Below, in pieces: positions 15,690-23,883 of a stretch of DNA of 36,772 nt. Under the pieces are notes generated by a model, which was not told the origin of the DNA, did no database searches, and was given only the letters and a program-made list of their open reading frames with translations. The DNA comes from Actinomycetes bacterium (lineage in GTDB: Bacteria > Actinomycetota > Acidimicrobiia > Acidimicrobiales > Microtrichaceae), in NCBI GenBank assembly GCA_029782335.1, contig JAKOVA010000022.1, positions 1 to 36,772 of the forward strand. The letters are read 5' to 3'. How positions within the stretch are numbered: position 1 is the stretch's first letter; every line of letters begins with the position of its first letter. Position numbers and translations under genes: made by a program.

Positions 15690-16843
15690 GCGCCACCCGG
15701 GACGGGGCCGCCGACCGCGGCGCCGGTCGCATCGTGATCGCGGGCGGCGGAACCGCCGGCCACGTGCTGCCCGGAATCGCCGTTGCGAATGCCCTCCTCG
15801 CGGGGGGTCGCGCTCGCTCGGACATCCTCTTCGTCGGTTCCGCCCGGGGTCTCGAAGCAACGCTGGTTCCCGAAGCGGGCTTCGAGGTGATGCTGCTTCC
15901 GGGGCGGGGGATCCAGCGCCGGTTGAGTCGCCAGAACGTGGGGGCCGTCTGGGGACTCCTGCGTGCGATCTTCACGATGATCGGCTGGGTTCGGCGGCAT
16001 CGTCCCGCCGCGGTGCTCACCCTGGGCGGCTACGCCTCCGTCGCTGGGTCGCTTGCGGCAGTGCTGTGGCGCGTGCCGATCGTGGTTGCCGAACAGAACG
16101 CTCGTGCCGGGGCGGCCAACCGCCTCATCGGCCGATTTGCACGATCGTGTGCGGTGCCGGTGGCCGGCACCGACCTGCCGCGTGCGGTGGTCACGGGCAA
16201 CCCGGTCCGTGAGGTGATCGCGTCGGTGGCCGCACGGGACGCCGAGGGAGCCGACGTCCGAGCGGCGCGTCGTGCCGACGCCCGTGCCGCGCTGGGGATC
16301 CCCGCCGACCGCCACGTCATCGCCGCGTTCGCCGGTTCGCTCGGCGCGACGCGGATCAACGAGGCGGTCGTCGGACTGTGCGAACGCTGGGCGACCCGCG
16401 GCGATGTGTGGATCCACCACATCGTCGGCGCCCGCGACGCCGAGCGCCTCCCGATGCCACCGCTCCCGCCGGAGGGGCTGCGGCTCACCCGGGTCACCTA
16501 CGAGGAACACATGGAACTCGTCCTCGCCGCCGCGGACGTGGCGGTGTGCCGCTCCGGCGGGACGACGGTGGCGGAGTTGGCCGTCGTGGGTCTCGCCTCG
16601 ATCCTCGTCCCATTGCCGATCGCGCCGCGTGACCATCAACGAGCGAACGCCGCCGCGCTCGTCGAGGCCGGAGCGGCGGTGCTCCTCGACGACGCCGCCT
16701 GCGACACGGAACGCCTCGAGGTCGAGTTGGGTCGCATCCTCTCCGACGGAGTGGCGGCGCGGATGGGCGCCGCTGCTGCCGCCCTCGGACGCCCGGACGC
16801 CGCCGCGGCGGTTGCCGGCCTGCTCGAAGCGGTGGCCCGATGA
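15686..16843 (+). CDS. murG: UDP-GlcNAc:lipid I N-acetylglucosaminyltransferase
   Basis: A 385-aa GT-B glycosyltransferase that converts lipid I to lipid II at the inner face of the membrane. Signature IAGGGTAGHVLPGIAVA (about residues 18-34), TLGGYASVAG (about 112-121), AEQNARAGAANRLIG (about 134-148), GSLGATRINEAV (about 216-227) and RSGGTTVAELAVVG (about 289-302), whose Glu binds UDP-GlcNAc. The first 15 residues are a polar extension. ATG overlaps ftsW (ATGA) and its stop overlaps murC (ATGA). Confidence 0.96.
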   Translation: MSATRDGAADRGAGRIVIAGGGTAGHVLPGIAVANALLAGGRARSDILFVGSARGLEATLVPEAGFEVMLLPGRGIQRRLSRQNVGAVWGLLRAIFTMIGWVRRHRPAAVLTLGGYASVAGSLAAVLWRVPIVVAEQNARAGAANRLIGRFARSCAVPVAGTDLPRAVVTGNPVREVIASVAARDAEGADVRAARRADARAALGIPADRHVIAAFAGSLGATRINEAVVGLCERWATRGDVWIHHIVGARDAERLPMPPLPPEGLRLTRVTYEEHMELVLAAADVAVCRSGGTTVAELAVVGLASILVPLPIAPRDHQRANAAALVEAGAAVLLDDAACDTERLEVELGRILSDGVAARMGAAAAALGRPDAAAAVAGLLEAVAR

Positions 16844-18234
16844 ACGAACGAAACAGCCCGGCGACCACCCTCGATCTGAGCTCGCCGCGTCGCATCCATC
16901 TCGTCGGGATCGGCGGGGCGGGCATGAGCGCGATCGCGACGGTGCTCACCGAGATGGGCCATCACGTCTCAGGCAGCGACGGTGCGGCGTCATTAACCAT
17001 CGACGCGCTCCGGGCGGCGGGCGTCGAGGCGACCGTGGGCCATGACGCCGCGAACCTTCCCGGGCACCTCGACGTCGTCGGGGTCTCCACCGCGATCCCC
17101 GACGACAACGTCGAGGTGCTCGCAGCGCGCGCTGCGGGGGTGGCCGTCGTGAGCCGTGCGGTGCTGTTGGCGGCGATCTGTGCGTGCCGCGAGACCGTCG
17201 CCGTCTCGGGAACCCACGGCAAGACCACGACCTCCTCGCTCGTCGCCGAGGTGCTTCGCGGCGTTGGACGCGACGTCGGCTACCTCGTCGGCGCAACCAT
17301 CGGGTCGCTCGGCCGAGCGGCGGCGTGGGGGAGCGACCCGGTGTTCGTCGTCGAGGCCGACGAGTCGGACGGTTCCGCGTTCGTGTTGCCCCGCCACGGG
17401 GCGATCGTGACGAACGTCGAGCCCGATCACCTCGAGCACCACGGTGACTTCGCCGCGTTGCGCGCGGCGTTCGAGCAGTTCGTCGACAACACCCCCGGTC
17501 CGGTCGTCATCTGTGGTGACGACCCGGTCGCCGCGGCGCTCGGGCGGCCCGGCCACTGGACCTACGGAGTCGGGGCGGATGCCCGCGTGCGGCTCGTCGA
17601 TCTCGACCTCCGTGGCGAGTCGGTGGAATGGACGATCCGCGTCGAGGGCGTCGACGCGGGCCGGGCCCGCCTCGCACGTCCGGGGTTGCACAACGCGCTC
17701 AATGCAACCGCGGCGGTCACGATGGCACACGCCCTCGGGGCCGACCTTCCCGCTGCGATCGCGGCGCTCGCCGCCCACCGCGGTGTGGCGCGTCGATTCG
17801 AGCCGCGCGGTACCGCGCGTGGCGTCACCTTCGTCGACGACTACGCGCACCTTCCCTCCGAGGTCGCTGCTGCGCTCGCCGCGGCGGGCGCCGGTGGCTG
17901 GGAGCGGGTCGTGGCGGTCTTCCAGCCGCATCGATACAGCAGGACCGAAGCCCTCGGGGCATCGTTCGCGGACAGCTTCGGCGACGCGGATGTGCTGGTC
18001 GTCACCGACGTGTATCCCTCCGGCGAGGCGCCTCGGCCGGGAGTTGACGGCCACACGGTCCTCGACGCGGTGCTCGCGAAACACCCGCAGCGTCACTCCT
18101 ATTACGCGGCGAACCTCGACGACCTCGAGGCCCTCCTCGACGAGGTACTGGCGCCCGGCGACCTGTGTCTCACCCTCGGCGCGGGCGACCTCACGACGAT
18201 GCCGACGCGGATGTTGCGTCGCTGGGCGTCCTGA
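16840..18234 (+). CDS. murC: UDP-N-acetylmuramate--L-alanine ligase
   Basis: A 464-aa Mur ligase, the first of the stem-peptide ligases. Rossmann motif LVGIGGAGMSAIA (about residues 21-33), ATP loop SGTHGKTTTSS (about 123-133), VEADESDGSF-like VVEADESDGSAF, NVEPDHLEHHGDF (about 189-201) and the C-terminal DDYAHLPSEVAA (about 333-344) followed by FQPHRYSRTEAL (about 363-374). All expected catalytic blocks are present. It overlaps murG by four bases and shares one base with the murB start. Confidence 0.95.
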   Translation: MNERNSPATTLDLSSPRRIHLVGIGGAGMSAIATVLTEMGHHVSGSDGAASLTIDALRAAGVEATVGHDAANLPGHLDVVGVSTAIPDDNVEVLAARAAGVAVVSRAVLLAAICACRETVAVSGTHGKTTTSSLVAEVLRGVGRDVGYLVGATIGSLGRAAAWGSDPVFVVEADESDGSAFVLPRHGAIVTNVEPDHLEHHGDFAALRAAFEQFVDNTPGPVVICGDDPVAAALGRPGHWTYGVGADARVRLVDLDLRGESVEWTIRVEGVDAGRARLARPGLHNALNATAAVTMAHALGADLPAAIAALAAHRGVARRFEPRGTARGVTFVDDYAHLPSEVAAALAAAGAGGWERVVAVFQPHRYSRTEALGASFADSFGDADVLVVTDVYPSGEAPRPGVDGHTVLDAVLAKHPQRHSYYAANLDDLEALLDEVLAPGDLCLTLGAGDLTTMPTRMLRRWAS

Positions 18235-19160
18235 TGGGCGACGGGCCGCTCACCGCGCTCGAAGCCGCACTCGCCTCGGCGGGAGTGGCCACACAACGAG
18301 ACCACCCGATCGGCCCGCTGACCACCTATCGCGTGGGCGGTGCGGCCGCGTTGTTCGTTGCCGTCGAGGACGTGGCCACCCTCACCGCGCTCGCAACGGC
18401 GGTTGCTCGAAGCGGCGTCGGAGTGCTGGTCGTGGGGCGTGGTTCGAATCTGCTGGTCGCCGATCGAGGCTTTGACGGCCTCGCGCTCCAACTCGGCGAG
18501 GCGTTCGCGACTGTCGAGGTCGACCGCTCCGAGGCCACCGTGCTGGCGGGTGGGGCGGCCAGCCTGCCGGTCGTGGCCCGTCGGAGCGCTGCGGCGGGGC
18601 TCCGAGGTTTCGAGTGGGCCGTGGGCGTCCCCGGCAGCATCGGCGGGGCCGTGCGCATGAACGCCGGCGGCCACGGCTCGGACATGGCGGCGTCGCTGCG
18701 ATCGGTCCGCGTCGTCGATCTGGCGAGCGGCGAAGATGACGAGGTGCCGGCGTCGCTGCTCGATCTGTCCTACCGACACTCGAACGTCTCCCCGACGCAG
18801 GTGGTCGTCGCCGCGACCCTTGCGTTGAGGCCCGGTGATCGTCTCGAGGCGGAGGCCGAGATCGCAGACATTGTGAGCTGGCGGCGCTCGCACCAGCCGG
18901 GCGGCGCGAACGCGGGGTCGGTGTTCACCAACCCTCCGGGTGACTCCGCCGGCCGTCTGATCGATGCCGCCGGGTGCAAAGGGCTCCGGATCGGCTCGGC
19001 GGAGGTCTCGACGAAACACGCGAACTTCATCCAGGCGGATCCCGACGGCTCGGCGGACGACATCGTGGCGCTGATGGACGAGGTGCGCCGCCGCGTGCTC
19101 GCCGACAGCGGGGTCGAACTCGCCGCCGAGACGCGTCTCGTGGGTTTCGAGGGGAGCTAG
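18234..19160 (+). CDS. murB: UDP-N-acetylenolpyruvoylglucosamine reductase
   Basis: A 308-aa FAD enzyme that reduces UDP-GlcNAc-enolpyruvate to UDP-MurNAc with NADPH. FAD-binding VVGRGSNLLVADRGFDG (about residues 64-80), GVPGSIGGAVRMNAGG (about 130-145), LSYRHSNV (about 178-185), the proton-donor serine region NAGSVFTNP (about 224-232) and the C-terminal glutamate in AAETRLVGF. The length and absence of an extra lobe fit type II MurB. The ATG uses the last base of the murC stop (TGATG); an upstream frame would overlap murC by 69 bases and is less likely. Confidence 0.94.
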   Translation: MGDGPLTALEAALASAGVATQRDHPIGPLTTYRVGGAAALFVAVEDVATLTALATAVARSGVGVLVVGRGSNLLVADRGFDGLALQLGEAFATVEVDRSEATVLAGGAASLPVVARRSAAAGLRGFEWAVGVPGSIGGAVRMNAGGHGSDMAASLRSVRVVDLASGEDDEVPASLLDLSYRHSNVSPTQVVVAATLALRPGDRLEAEAEIADIVSWRRSHQPGGANAGSVFTNPPGDSAGRLIDAAGCKGLRIGSAEVSTKHANFIQADPDGSADDIVALMDEVRRRVLADSGVELAAETRLVGFEGS

Positions 19161-19162
19161 TC

Positions 19163-20023
19163 GTGCCCGTCGAGGAGGAAACGCGGTCCGACACGCTCAC
19201 ACCGGGTGCGCCCGTCGTGTTGTTGCCGAACGTCGTGGTCGACGCGGATGCCGAGCCGGTCCTGCGGATCGAGCCGCGGCTTCGGGCCCGACGGATCGAA
19301 CTGCGCCGGGCGGCCCGTCGGCAGCGGCGACGCATCATCGCGGCGCTCTGTGCCGTGGTGGCGGTGCTCGGCGGAGGGATTGCCTCGCTGTATTCGCCGC
19401 TGTTGTCGGTTGGGAACATCGAGGTCAGCGGCGCCTACCACCTCAGCGCGGAGCAGGTGGCTCGTTCGTCGGGGATCAAACGGGGGGACCGGATGTTCGA
19501 CCTCGACGTGGCTGCCGCTCGTCGGCGTCTGTCTCGTCTCAGCTGGGTCTACAGCGTGCGCATCGAGCGCCAGTGGCCGCGGTCGGTTCGGATCCGTGTC
19601 ACGGAGCGTTCGCCGCTCGCGACGGTCGAGACCCACGACGGCCACCGGCTCGTGGTCGCGACCGGCGGCGTGATCACTGGTCCCGCGTCGGGTCTCGACA
19701 TCGGGTTGCCGGCGGTCACGGTGGAGGGACTGGTGCCGCGGGTGGGGGCCCGCCTCGAGGGGGCGCAGGCGGCAGCGGTCGAGATGGTCGGCGTGCTCCC
19801 GGCGTCGATCGCGGCGCGTGCCACGGCAGTGTCGGTGAACGCTGCCGGCGAGGTCGTGGTGGGCCTCGCTCCCCGCGGCGAGATCTGGTTCGGGACGCCC
19901 GAGCACCTCGACCGTAAGTTCTCCAACGCCGAGACACTCCTCAGCGGAGGCGTCGTGCTGGACTGCCTCCGGCGTATCGATGTCCGTATCCCAAGTGCCG
20001 CCGTGTTGAGTCGCGGTTGTTGA
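19163..20023 (+). CDS. ftsQ: Division protein FtsQ
   Basis: A 286-aa bitopic protein with an acidic then arginine-rich cytoplasmic part (residues 1-57), one transmembrane helix (about 58-78), a POTRA domain beginning LLSVGNIEVSGAYHLSAEQV (about 81-100) and a beta domain that follows VRIERQWPRSVRIRVTERSP (given in part). FtsQ recruits FtsL and regulates septal synthesis. The GTG at 19163 is supported by a strong SD, GAGGGGAG at 19149-19156, which lies inside the end of murB. Last gene before a 96-bp gap with its own promoter signals for ftsZ. Confidence 0.9.
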   Translation: MPVEEETRSDTLTPGAPVVLLPNVVVDADAEPVLRIEPRLRARRIELRRAARRQRRRIIAALCAVVAVLGGGIASLYSPLLSVGNIEVSGAYHLSAEQVARSSGIKRGDRMFDLDVAAARRRLSRLSWVYSVRIERQWPRSVRIRVTERSPLATVETHDGHRLVVATGGVITGPASGLDIGLPAVTVEGLVPRVGARLEGAQAAAVEMVGVLPASIAARATAVSVNAAGEVVVGLAPRGEIWFGTPEHLDRKFSNAETLLSGGVVLDCLRRIDVRIPSAAVLSRGC

Positions 20024-20026
20024 GGC

Positions 20027-20070
20027 TCGACCGTGGTTCGACCGTTGACTTAGAGTAACCCTTCGGTCGA
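20027..20070 (+). promoter_or_regulatory. ftsZ promoter region with repeated TCGACCG sites
   Basis: TCGACCG occurs at 20027-20033 and 20038-20044 (11 bp apart), and its reverse complement CGGTCGA at 20064-20070. The inverted pair encloses TTGACT (20045-20050) and TAGAGT (20051-20056), the latter a TANNNT -10 candidate. This would give a leader of about 56 bases, ending in an SD-like AGAGAGAGG at 20101-20109 before the ATG. Confidence 0.45.
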
Positions 20071-20119
20071 GGTCCACCTCGGTAGCCACTCAGGCAAGTC
20101 AGAGAGAGGTCCCAGACTG

Positions 20120-21205
20120 ATGGCGCAGAATCCACAGAACTACCTGGCGGTCATCAAGGTCGTCGGTATCGGTGGAGGTGGATGTAACGCGGTCAATCGG
20201 ATGATTGACGCGGGACTGAAGGGTGTTGAGTTCATCACGATCAACACCGACGCCCAGGCGCTCCTGATGTCCGACGCGGACGTCAAGCTCGACATCGGCC
20301 GTGAGGTCACACGCGGGCTCGGCGCCGGTTCGGACCCGGAGGTCGGTCGGGCCGCCGCCGAAGACCACCGTGCCGAGATCGAAGAGGTGCTCCGCGGCGC
20401 CGACATGGTCTTCATCACCGCCGGCGAAGGTGGCGGCACCGGCACCGGTGGGGCGCCCGTCGTCGCCGAGATCGCGAAGCAGCAGGGTGCCCTCACCATC
20501 GGCGTGGTCACACGGCCGTTCGCGTTCGAGGGTCGCCGTCGCTCGGTTCAGGCCGACCAGGGCATCGACAAGCTCAAGGAGAAGGTCGACACCCAGATCG
20601 TCATCCCCAACGATCGTCTCCTGTCGGTCGCGAACGACAAGACCTCGATGCTGTCGGCGTTCAAGATGGCCGACGAGATTCTCCTCCAGGGTGTGCAGGG
20701 CATCACCGACCTCATCACGACACCCGGTCTCATCAACACCGACTTCGCCGACGTCAAGATGATCATGCACGACGCCGGCTCGGCCCTGATGGGCGTGGGC
20801 TACGGCTCGGGCGACGGCCGTGCGCTCGACGCCGCCCGGCTTGCGATCAGCTCGCCGCTGCTCGAGTCGGCCATCGACGGCGCGCGTGGGATTCTCCTGA
20901 ACATCTGCGGTGGCTCCGACCTCACCCTCTTCGAGGTCAACGACGCCGCCACGGTCATTCACGAGGTCGCACACCCCGAAGCAAACATCATCTTCGGCGC
21001 CGTGATCGACGACGAGATGGGCGACGAGGTCCGGGTGACGGTCATCGCCGCGGGCTTCGAGCGCTGGGACGACGGCCGCCGCAAGCCGGAGCGTTCCACC
21101 AAGCCGGTCGCCGATGACGTGAACGTCGCCGACGTATTCGCCGAGCCCGATGCAGACTTCGACGAGGGCGACGACGACTTCGACGTGCCCTCCTTCCTCA
21201 AGTAG
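20120..21205 (+). CDS. ftsZ: Cell division GTPase FtsZ
   Basis: A 361-aa tubulin homologue that forms the Z-ring. [14 protein letters not shown] (about residues 16-29), the GTP-binding tubulin loop [14 protein letters not shown] (about 103-116), the T7 synergy loop with [11 protein letters not shown] (about 207-217) and a short acidic linker ending in DFDVPSFLK, the conserved C-terminal peptide that binds SepF. The linker is only about 40 residues, shorter than in many actinobacteria. No ftsA is present; SepF, encoded two genes downstream, is the expected membrane tether. Own promoter region upstream. Confidence 0.98.
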   Translation: MAQNPQNYLAVIKVVGIGGGGCNAVNRMIDAGLKGVEFITINTDAQALLMSDADVKLDIGREVTRGLGAGSDPEVGRAAAEDHRAEIEEVLRGADMVFITAGEGGGTGTGGAPVVAEIAKQQGALTIGVVTRPFAFEGRRRSVQADQGIDKLKEKVDTQIVIPNDRLLSVANDKTSMLSAFKMADEILLQGVQGITDLITTPGLINTDFADVKMIMHDAGSALMGVGYGSGDGRALDAARLAISSPLLESAIDGARGILLNICGGSDLTLFEVNDAATVIHEVAHPEANIIFGAVIDDEMGDEVRVTVIAAGFERWDDGRRKPERSTKPVADDVNVADVFAEPDADFDEGDDDFDVPSFLK

Positions 21206-21226
21206 CGATCGCCGGCCCGACGGGTC

Positions 21227-21907
21227 GTGATCGAGCGTCGAGCGACGATGGTGGTCACCCGGTTCGGCAGCGCTGCCGACGGCGATCTCCGCATCGACGC
21301 ACCCGCCGACGAACTCGCTCGTCGACGGCGGGCGATCTGTGATCTCCCCTGGACGTGGCTCCGGCAGGTCCACGGCACGACCGTCCTGACCGTTTCCGAA
21401 CCGGCGGAGCACTCCGGCCGGGCGGCTGACGCGCTGGTCACCGCGGTTCCTGGAGCCTGCCTGGCGGTGCAGACCGCCGACTGCGCACCCGTGCTGTTCG
21501 AGTCCACCGACGGCCGGGTCATCGGAGCCGCCCACGCCGGATGGCGAGGGCTCTACGACGGGGTACTCGAGGAAACCGTCGCGGCGATGCGGACACTCGG
21601 CGCCGAGTCGATGCGAGCCAGGTTGGGCCCGTGCATCTCGCCTGCCGCCTACGAGTTCGGTGCCGCGGAGCTCACGACGATGGCGCTGCGGTTCGGTCCG
21701 GAGGTGGTGGCCGCGTCGGCTGCGGGAACGCCGGCGCTCGATCTCCCCGCCGCGGTTCGCAGCGCGCTCGGGACGCTCGGTGTGGAGCTCGACGAATCCG
21801 AGTGGACCTGTACCGCCGGGGACCCTCGATACTTCTCGTGGCGTGCTCGTCGTGATCAGGGCCGCCAGGCGTCAGTGATCTGGATCGAGCCGACTTCACC
21901 AGGGTGA
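21227..21907 (+). CDS. pgeF: Peptidoglycan-editing/purine nucleoside phosphorylase family protein (laccase domain, YlmD/YfiH)
   Basis: A 226-aa protein of the multicopper-like laccase domain family. Conserved metal-binding residues: QVHGTTV (about residues 47-53), VQTADCAPVLF (about 82-92), AAHAGWRGLYDG (about 101-112) and GPCISPAAYEFG (about 134-145). Family members have been described as adenosine/inosine-processing enzymes and, in E. coli, as editing a wrong peptide from cell-wall precursors; which applies here is open. GTG start 21 bases after ftsZ. The usual neighbour yggS (PLP-binding protein) is missing between this gene and sepF. Confidence 0.88.
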   Translation: MIERRATMVVTRFGSAADGDLRIDAPADELARRRRAICDLPWTWLRQVHGTTVLTVSEPAEHSGRAADALVTAVPGACLAVQTADCAPVLFESTDGRVIGAAHAGWRGLYDGVLEETVAAMRTLGAESMRARLGPCISPAAYEFGAAELTTMALRFGPEVVAASAAGTPALDLPAAVRSALGTLGVELDESEWTCTAGDPRYFSWRARRDQGRQASVIWIEPTSPG

Positions 21908-21973
21908 CGCCCGAAGCGGGAGTCGTGTGCGAAACTGGCGGTGGTTGGCGCACGCGCGGCGGAGGAGACACAC

Positions 21974-22540
21974 ATGAGCAACCTGATGCGCAGGGGGATG
22001 TCGTGGCTCGGTCTCGGGCCCGAAGAGGACTACGGCGACTACGACTTCGTCGACGACGGGTTCGACTACGAAGACGAGGACGTCGCCCCGCCGCCGTCCC
22101 CGGCGGCCCGTGCGACGCCGCGACCGGCGGGGCGGCCCCACGTCGTGGACGACTGGGACGATCCCGAGCCGGGGGGAATCCGGGTTCTGCCGCCGTCGAG
22201 TTCGTCCGCGGCGCCGCCGGAAGGGTCGCGTGGACGGGGGGTCGTCCGACCGCTCCCCACCGTTGCCGCCGCTCGCCCACAGGTGGTGTCGCCCAAGACC
22301 TTCAACGACGCTCAGGAGGTCGGCGACCTGTTCAAGCGTCGCCAGCCGGTGATCTTGAACCTCCAAGGCCTCGAGCGCGACCTCGCACGTCGACTCCTCG
22401 ACTTCGCGAGCGGTGTCGCGTACGGCCTCGGTGGCACCGTTGAGAAGGCGGCGTCGCACGTCTATCTGGTGACTCCGACCGACGTCGAGATCTCCGCTGA
22501 AGATCGGCGTCGCATCAAAGACGGCCACTTCGGCGACTGA
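21974..22540 (+). CDS. sepF: Z-ring membrane anchor SepF
   Basis: A 188-aa protein: an amphipathic N-terminus (MSNLMRRGMSWLGLG) that binds membrane, an acidic and Pro-rich linker (about residues 16-95, with EEDYGDYDFVDDGFDYEDED), and the SepF core from about residue 98 (VVSPKTFNDAQEVGDLFKRR, QPVILNLQGLERDLARRLLD, FASGVAYGLGGTVEKAA, VYLVTPTDVEIS). SepF tethers and bundles FtsZ. The ATG at 21974 is preceded by a strong SD (GGAGGAGA, 21961-21968), which decides the start over an in-frame GTG upstream. Confidence 0.94.
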   Translation: MSNLMRRGMSWLGLGPEEDYGDYDFVDDGFDYEDEDVAPPPSPAARATPRPAGRPHVVDDWDDPEPGGIRVLPPSSSSAAPPEGSRGRGVVRPLPTVAAARPQVVSPKTFNDAQEVGDLFKRRQPVILNLQGLERDLARRLLDFASGVAYGLGGTVEKAASHVYLVTPTDVEISAEDRRRIKDGHFGD

Positions 22541-22581
22541 TCCGCGGTCCAGGCCTGCGGGCTTGACCGGCCTCCGCGGGG

Positions 22582-22594
22582 CCCGGAAGCCGGG
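22582..22594 (+). other. Small GC hairpin before divIVA, with a near copy in the dnaE leader
   Basis: CCCGG-AAG-CCGGG forms a 5-bp stem just upstream of the divIVA -10 element. A near-identical string (GGCCCGAAGCCGGG) occurs at 28323-28336 in the dnaE leader. It may help end sepF transcripts; no U-tract. Confidence 0.3.
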
Positions 22595-22598
22595 TGGC

Positions 22599-22604
22599 TA
22601 CGAT
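22599..22604 (+). promoter_or_regulatory. Predicted -10 element (TACGAT) for divIVA, leaderless spacing
   Basis: TACGAT matches TANNNT and is followed by seven bases and the ATG at 22612. This selects that ATG over an ATG at 22603 and a GTG at 22594, both of which overlap or precede the element. Confidence 0.6.
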
Positions 22605-22611
22605 GAGCGGA

Positions 22612-23790
22612 ATGGACGCCGACGTCACGCCAGAGCTCATCGAGGAGATCGATTTCTCGGAGAAGTTCCGCGGCTATGACCCCGATCAGGTCGACCGCTT
22701 TCTCGAGCGCGTCGGCGCGACGCTCGTGGTCCTCCAGCAACGTGTCGAGGAACTCTCGGTGCGGGCCCAGCGCGCCGAAGCTGAGGTCGCAACGCTTCGG
22801 GAGCGCCCGCCAGCGCCCGCCCCGAGCCCTGCGCCATCCCTCGTCGACTCCGACGACGCAGATGTCGAGCAGGCGTCACGGACGCTGCTGCTGGCAAAGC
22901 GCACCGCCGAGGCAGCGATCAACGAGGCGCGAGACGAGGCCGCCGCGCTCGTCGCGGAGGCCCGAGCGCGGGCCGAGGCCGAGACGAACGACGCGACCAC
23001 CGAGGCCGATCGGCTGATCCGCGAGGCCCAAGCCCAACGCGAGGAGCTCCTGCGGGTCGCCCGCGAGGAGGCAGATCGCGAGACGGCACACCTTCGCGAG
23101 GCCCTGCTGAAAGAGATCGGCACGCTCGAAGGCCGCAAGGAAGGGCTGCTGAGCGACACGGCGGCGCTCGAGTCCCATGTCGAGCACTACCGCTCGCGTC
23201 TCGAAGGGGTGAGCGCCGCGATCCGCTCCGTGCTCGACGACCCTGACGCACTGTCGACGCCACCGCACGGGGTGGATCCGTCCCCGACGAGCTCAGCCTT
23301 CTACTACACCGGCTCGAACCCGATCGTGAGCAGCGTGGAGACCACCACCCTCGCCTCGACCGAGGCGGTGGAGGTGGTCGTCGTCGACGACAACAGCGAC
23401 ATTCCGCCACCGGAGTTCGTCACGCCCGACGAGGTCGCCCCCGCCGACCCGTGGGCCCCCGGCAGCTGGTCGGAGGTGTCGGCCGTCCTCGACGAGCGCG
23501 AGTCCGACGGAAAGCTCTTCGACGATGGGGCCACCGGTTCCGAGAGCGCCTTCGACGAGGTCTTCGAGCCGGCGCCCGCGGCGGAGGAGTCCGTCTCGAG
23601 CGTGCAGCCGACGGCGCGCACCTCGGCGCGTGCTTCGGTCGACCAGCCGACCGAAGCGTATGACCTGACCTCAGATCGTTACCTCCGCGACCTCGATGCG
23701 GCTGTCAACGACGACGAGCCGGACGACGCGATGAACGCGTTCTTCGAAGCCGAGCCGCAGAGCGGCCGCCGCTTCGGGCGTCGACGCTGA
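22612..23790 (+). CDS. divIVA: DivIVA-family polar growth/septum protein
   Basis: A 392-aa protein. Residues 1-35 form the DivIVA membrane-binding head (TPELIEEIDFSEKFRGYDPD followed by QVDRFLERV). Coiled coil follows at about 35-65 and again at about 85-205, broken by a Pro/Ala linker. From about 215 the sequence is a long acidic, Ser/Pro-rich tail that ends in the basic GRRFGRRR. DivIVA marks curved membrane at poles and septa and in actinobacteria organises wall growth. The tail is longer than in Firmicutes. The start at 22612 gives the canonical head directly behind a leaderless-type -10 element; 22603 is the alternative. yggT, often found between sepF and divIVA, is absent. Confidence 0.9.
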   Translation: MDADVTPELIEEIDFSEKFRGYDPDQVDRFLERVGATLVVLQQRVEELSVRAQRAEAEVATLRERPPAPAPSPAPSLVDSDDADVEQASRTLLLAKRTAEAAINEARDEAAALVAEARARAEAETNDATTEADRLIREAQAQREELLRVAREEADRETAHLREALLKEIGTLEGRKEGLLSDTAALESHVEHYRSRLEGVSAAIRSVLDDPDALSTPPHGVDPSPTSSAFYYTGSNPIVSSVETTTLASTEAVEVVVVDDNSDIPPPEFVTPDEVAPADPWAPGSWSEVSAVLDERESDGKLFDDGATGSESAFDEVFEPAPAAEESVSSVQPTARTSARASVDQPTEAYDLTSDRYLRDLDAAVNDDEPDDAMNAFFEAEPQSGRRFGRRR

Positions 23791-23834
23791 GTCACGTCGC
23801 GCCGCCCTTCGCGGGCGAAGCACGTTCGCGTGGC

Positions 23835-23840
23835 TATGCT
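23835..23840 (+). promoter_or_regulatory. Predicted -10 element (TATGCT) for the DksA-like gene
   Basis: TATGCT fits TANNNT and would start transcription near 23848, giving a leader of about 36 bases that contains the SD GAGGGA (23868-23873). A CTTCGC/GCGAAG hairpin precedes it at 23798-23811. Confidence 0.4.
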
Positions 23841-23883
23841 GCGGCGCCACCTTTCCCGGCAACCGCGAGGGAGCAGCAGGCCC

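Noticed and set aside
14604-15860. 418-codon minus-strand frame opposite ftsW and murG
   Set aside because: Mostly Asp, Glu, Arg, His and Gly, as expected from the reverse of hydrophobic membrane codons.
20045-20072. TTGACT as a -35 with a -10 at 17-bp spacing before ftsZ
   Set aside because: The bases at the expected -10 place (around 20067-20073) are GC-rich and do not match; TAGAGT directly after TTGACT is the better -10 candidate.
20099-21535. 478-codon minus-strand frame opposite ftsZ
   Set aside because: Shadow of the strongly conserved ftsZ and pgeF codons.
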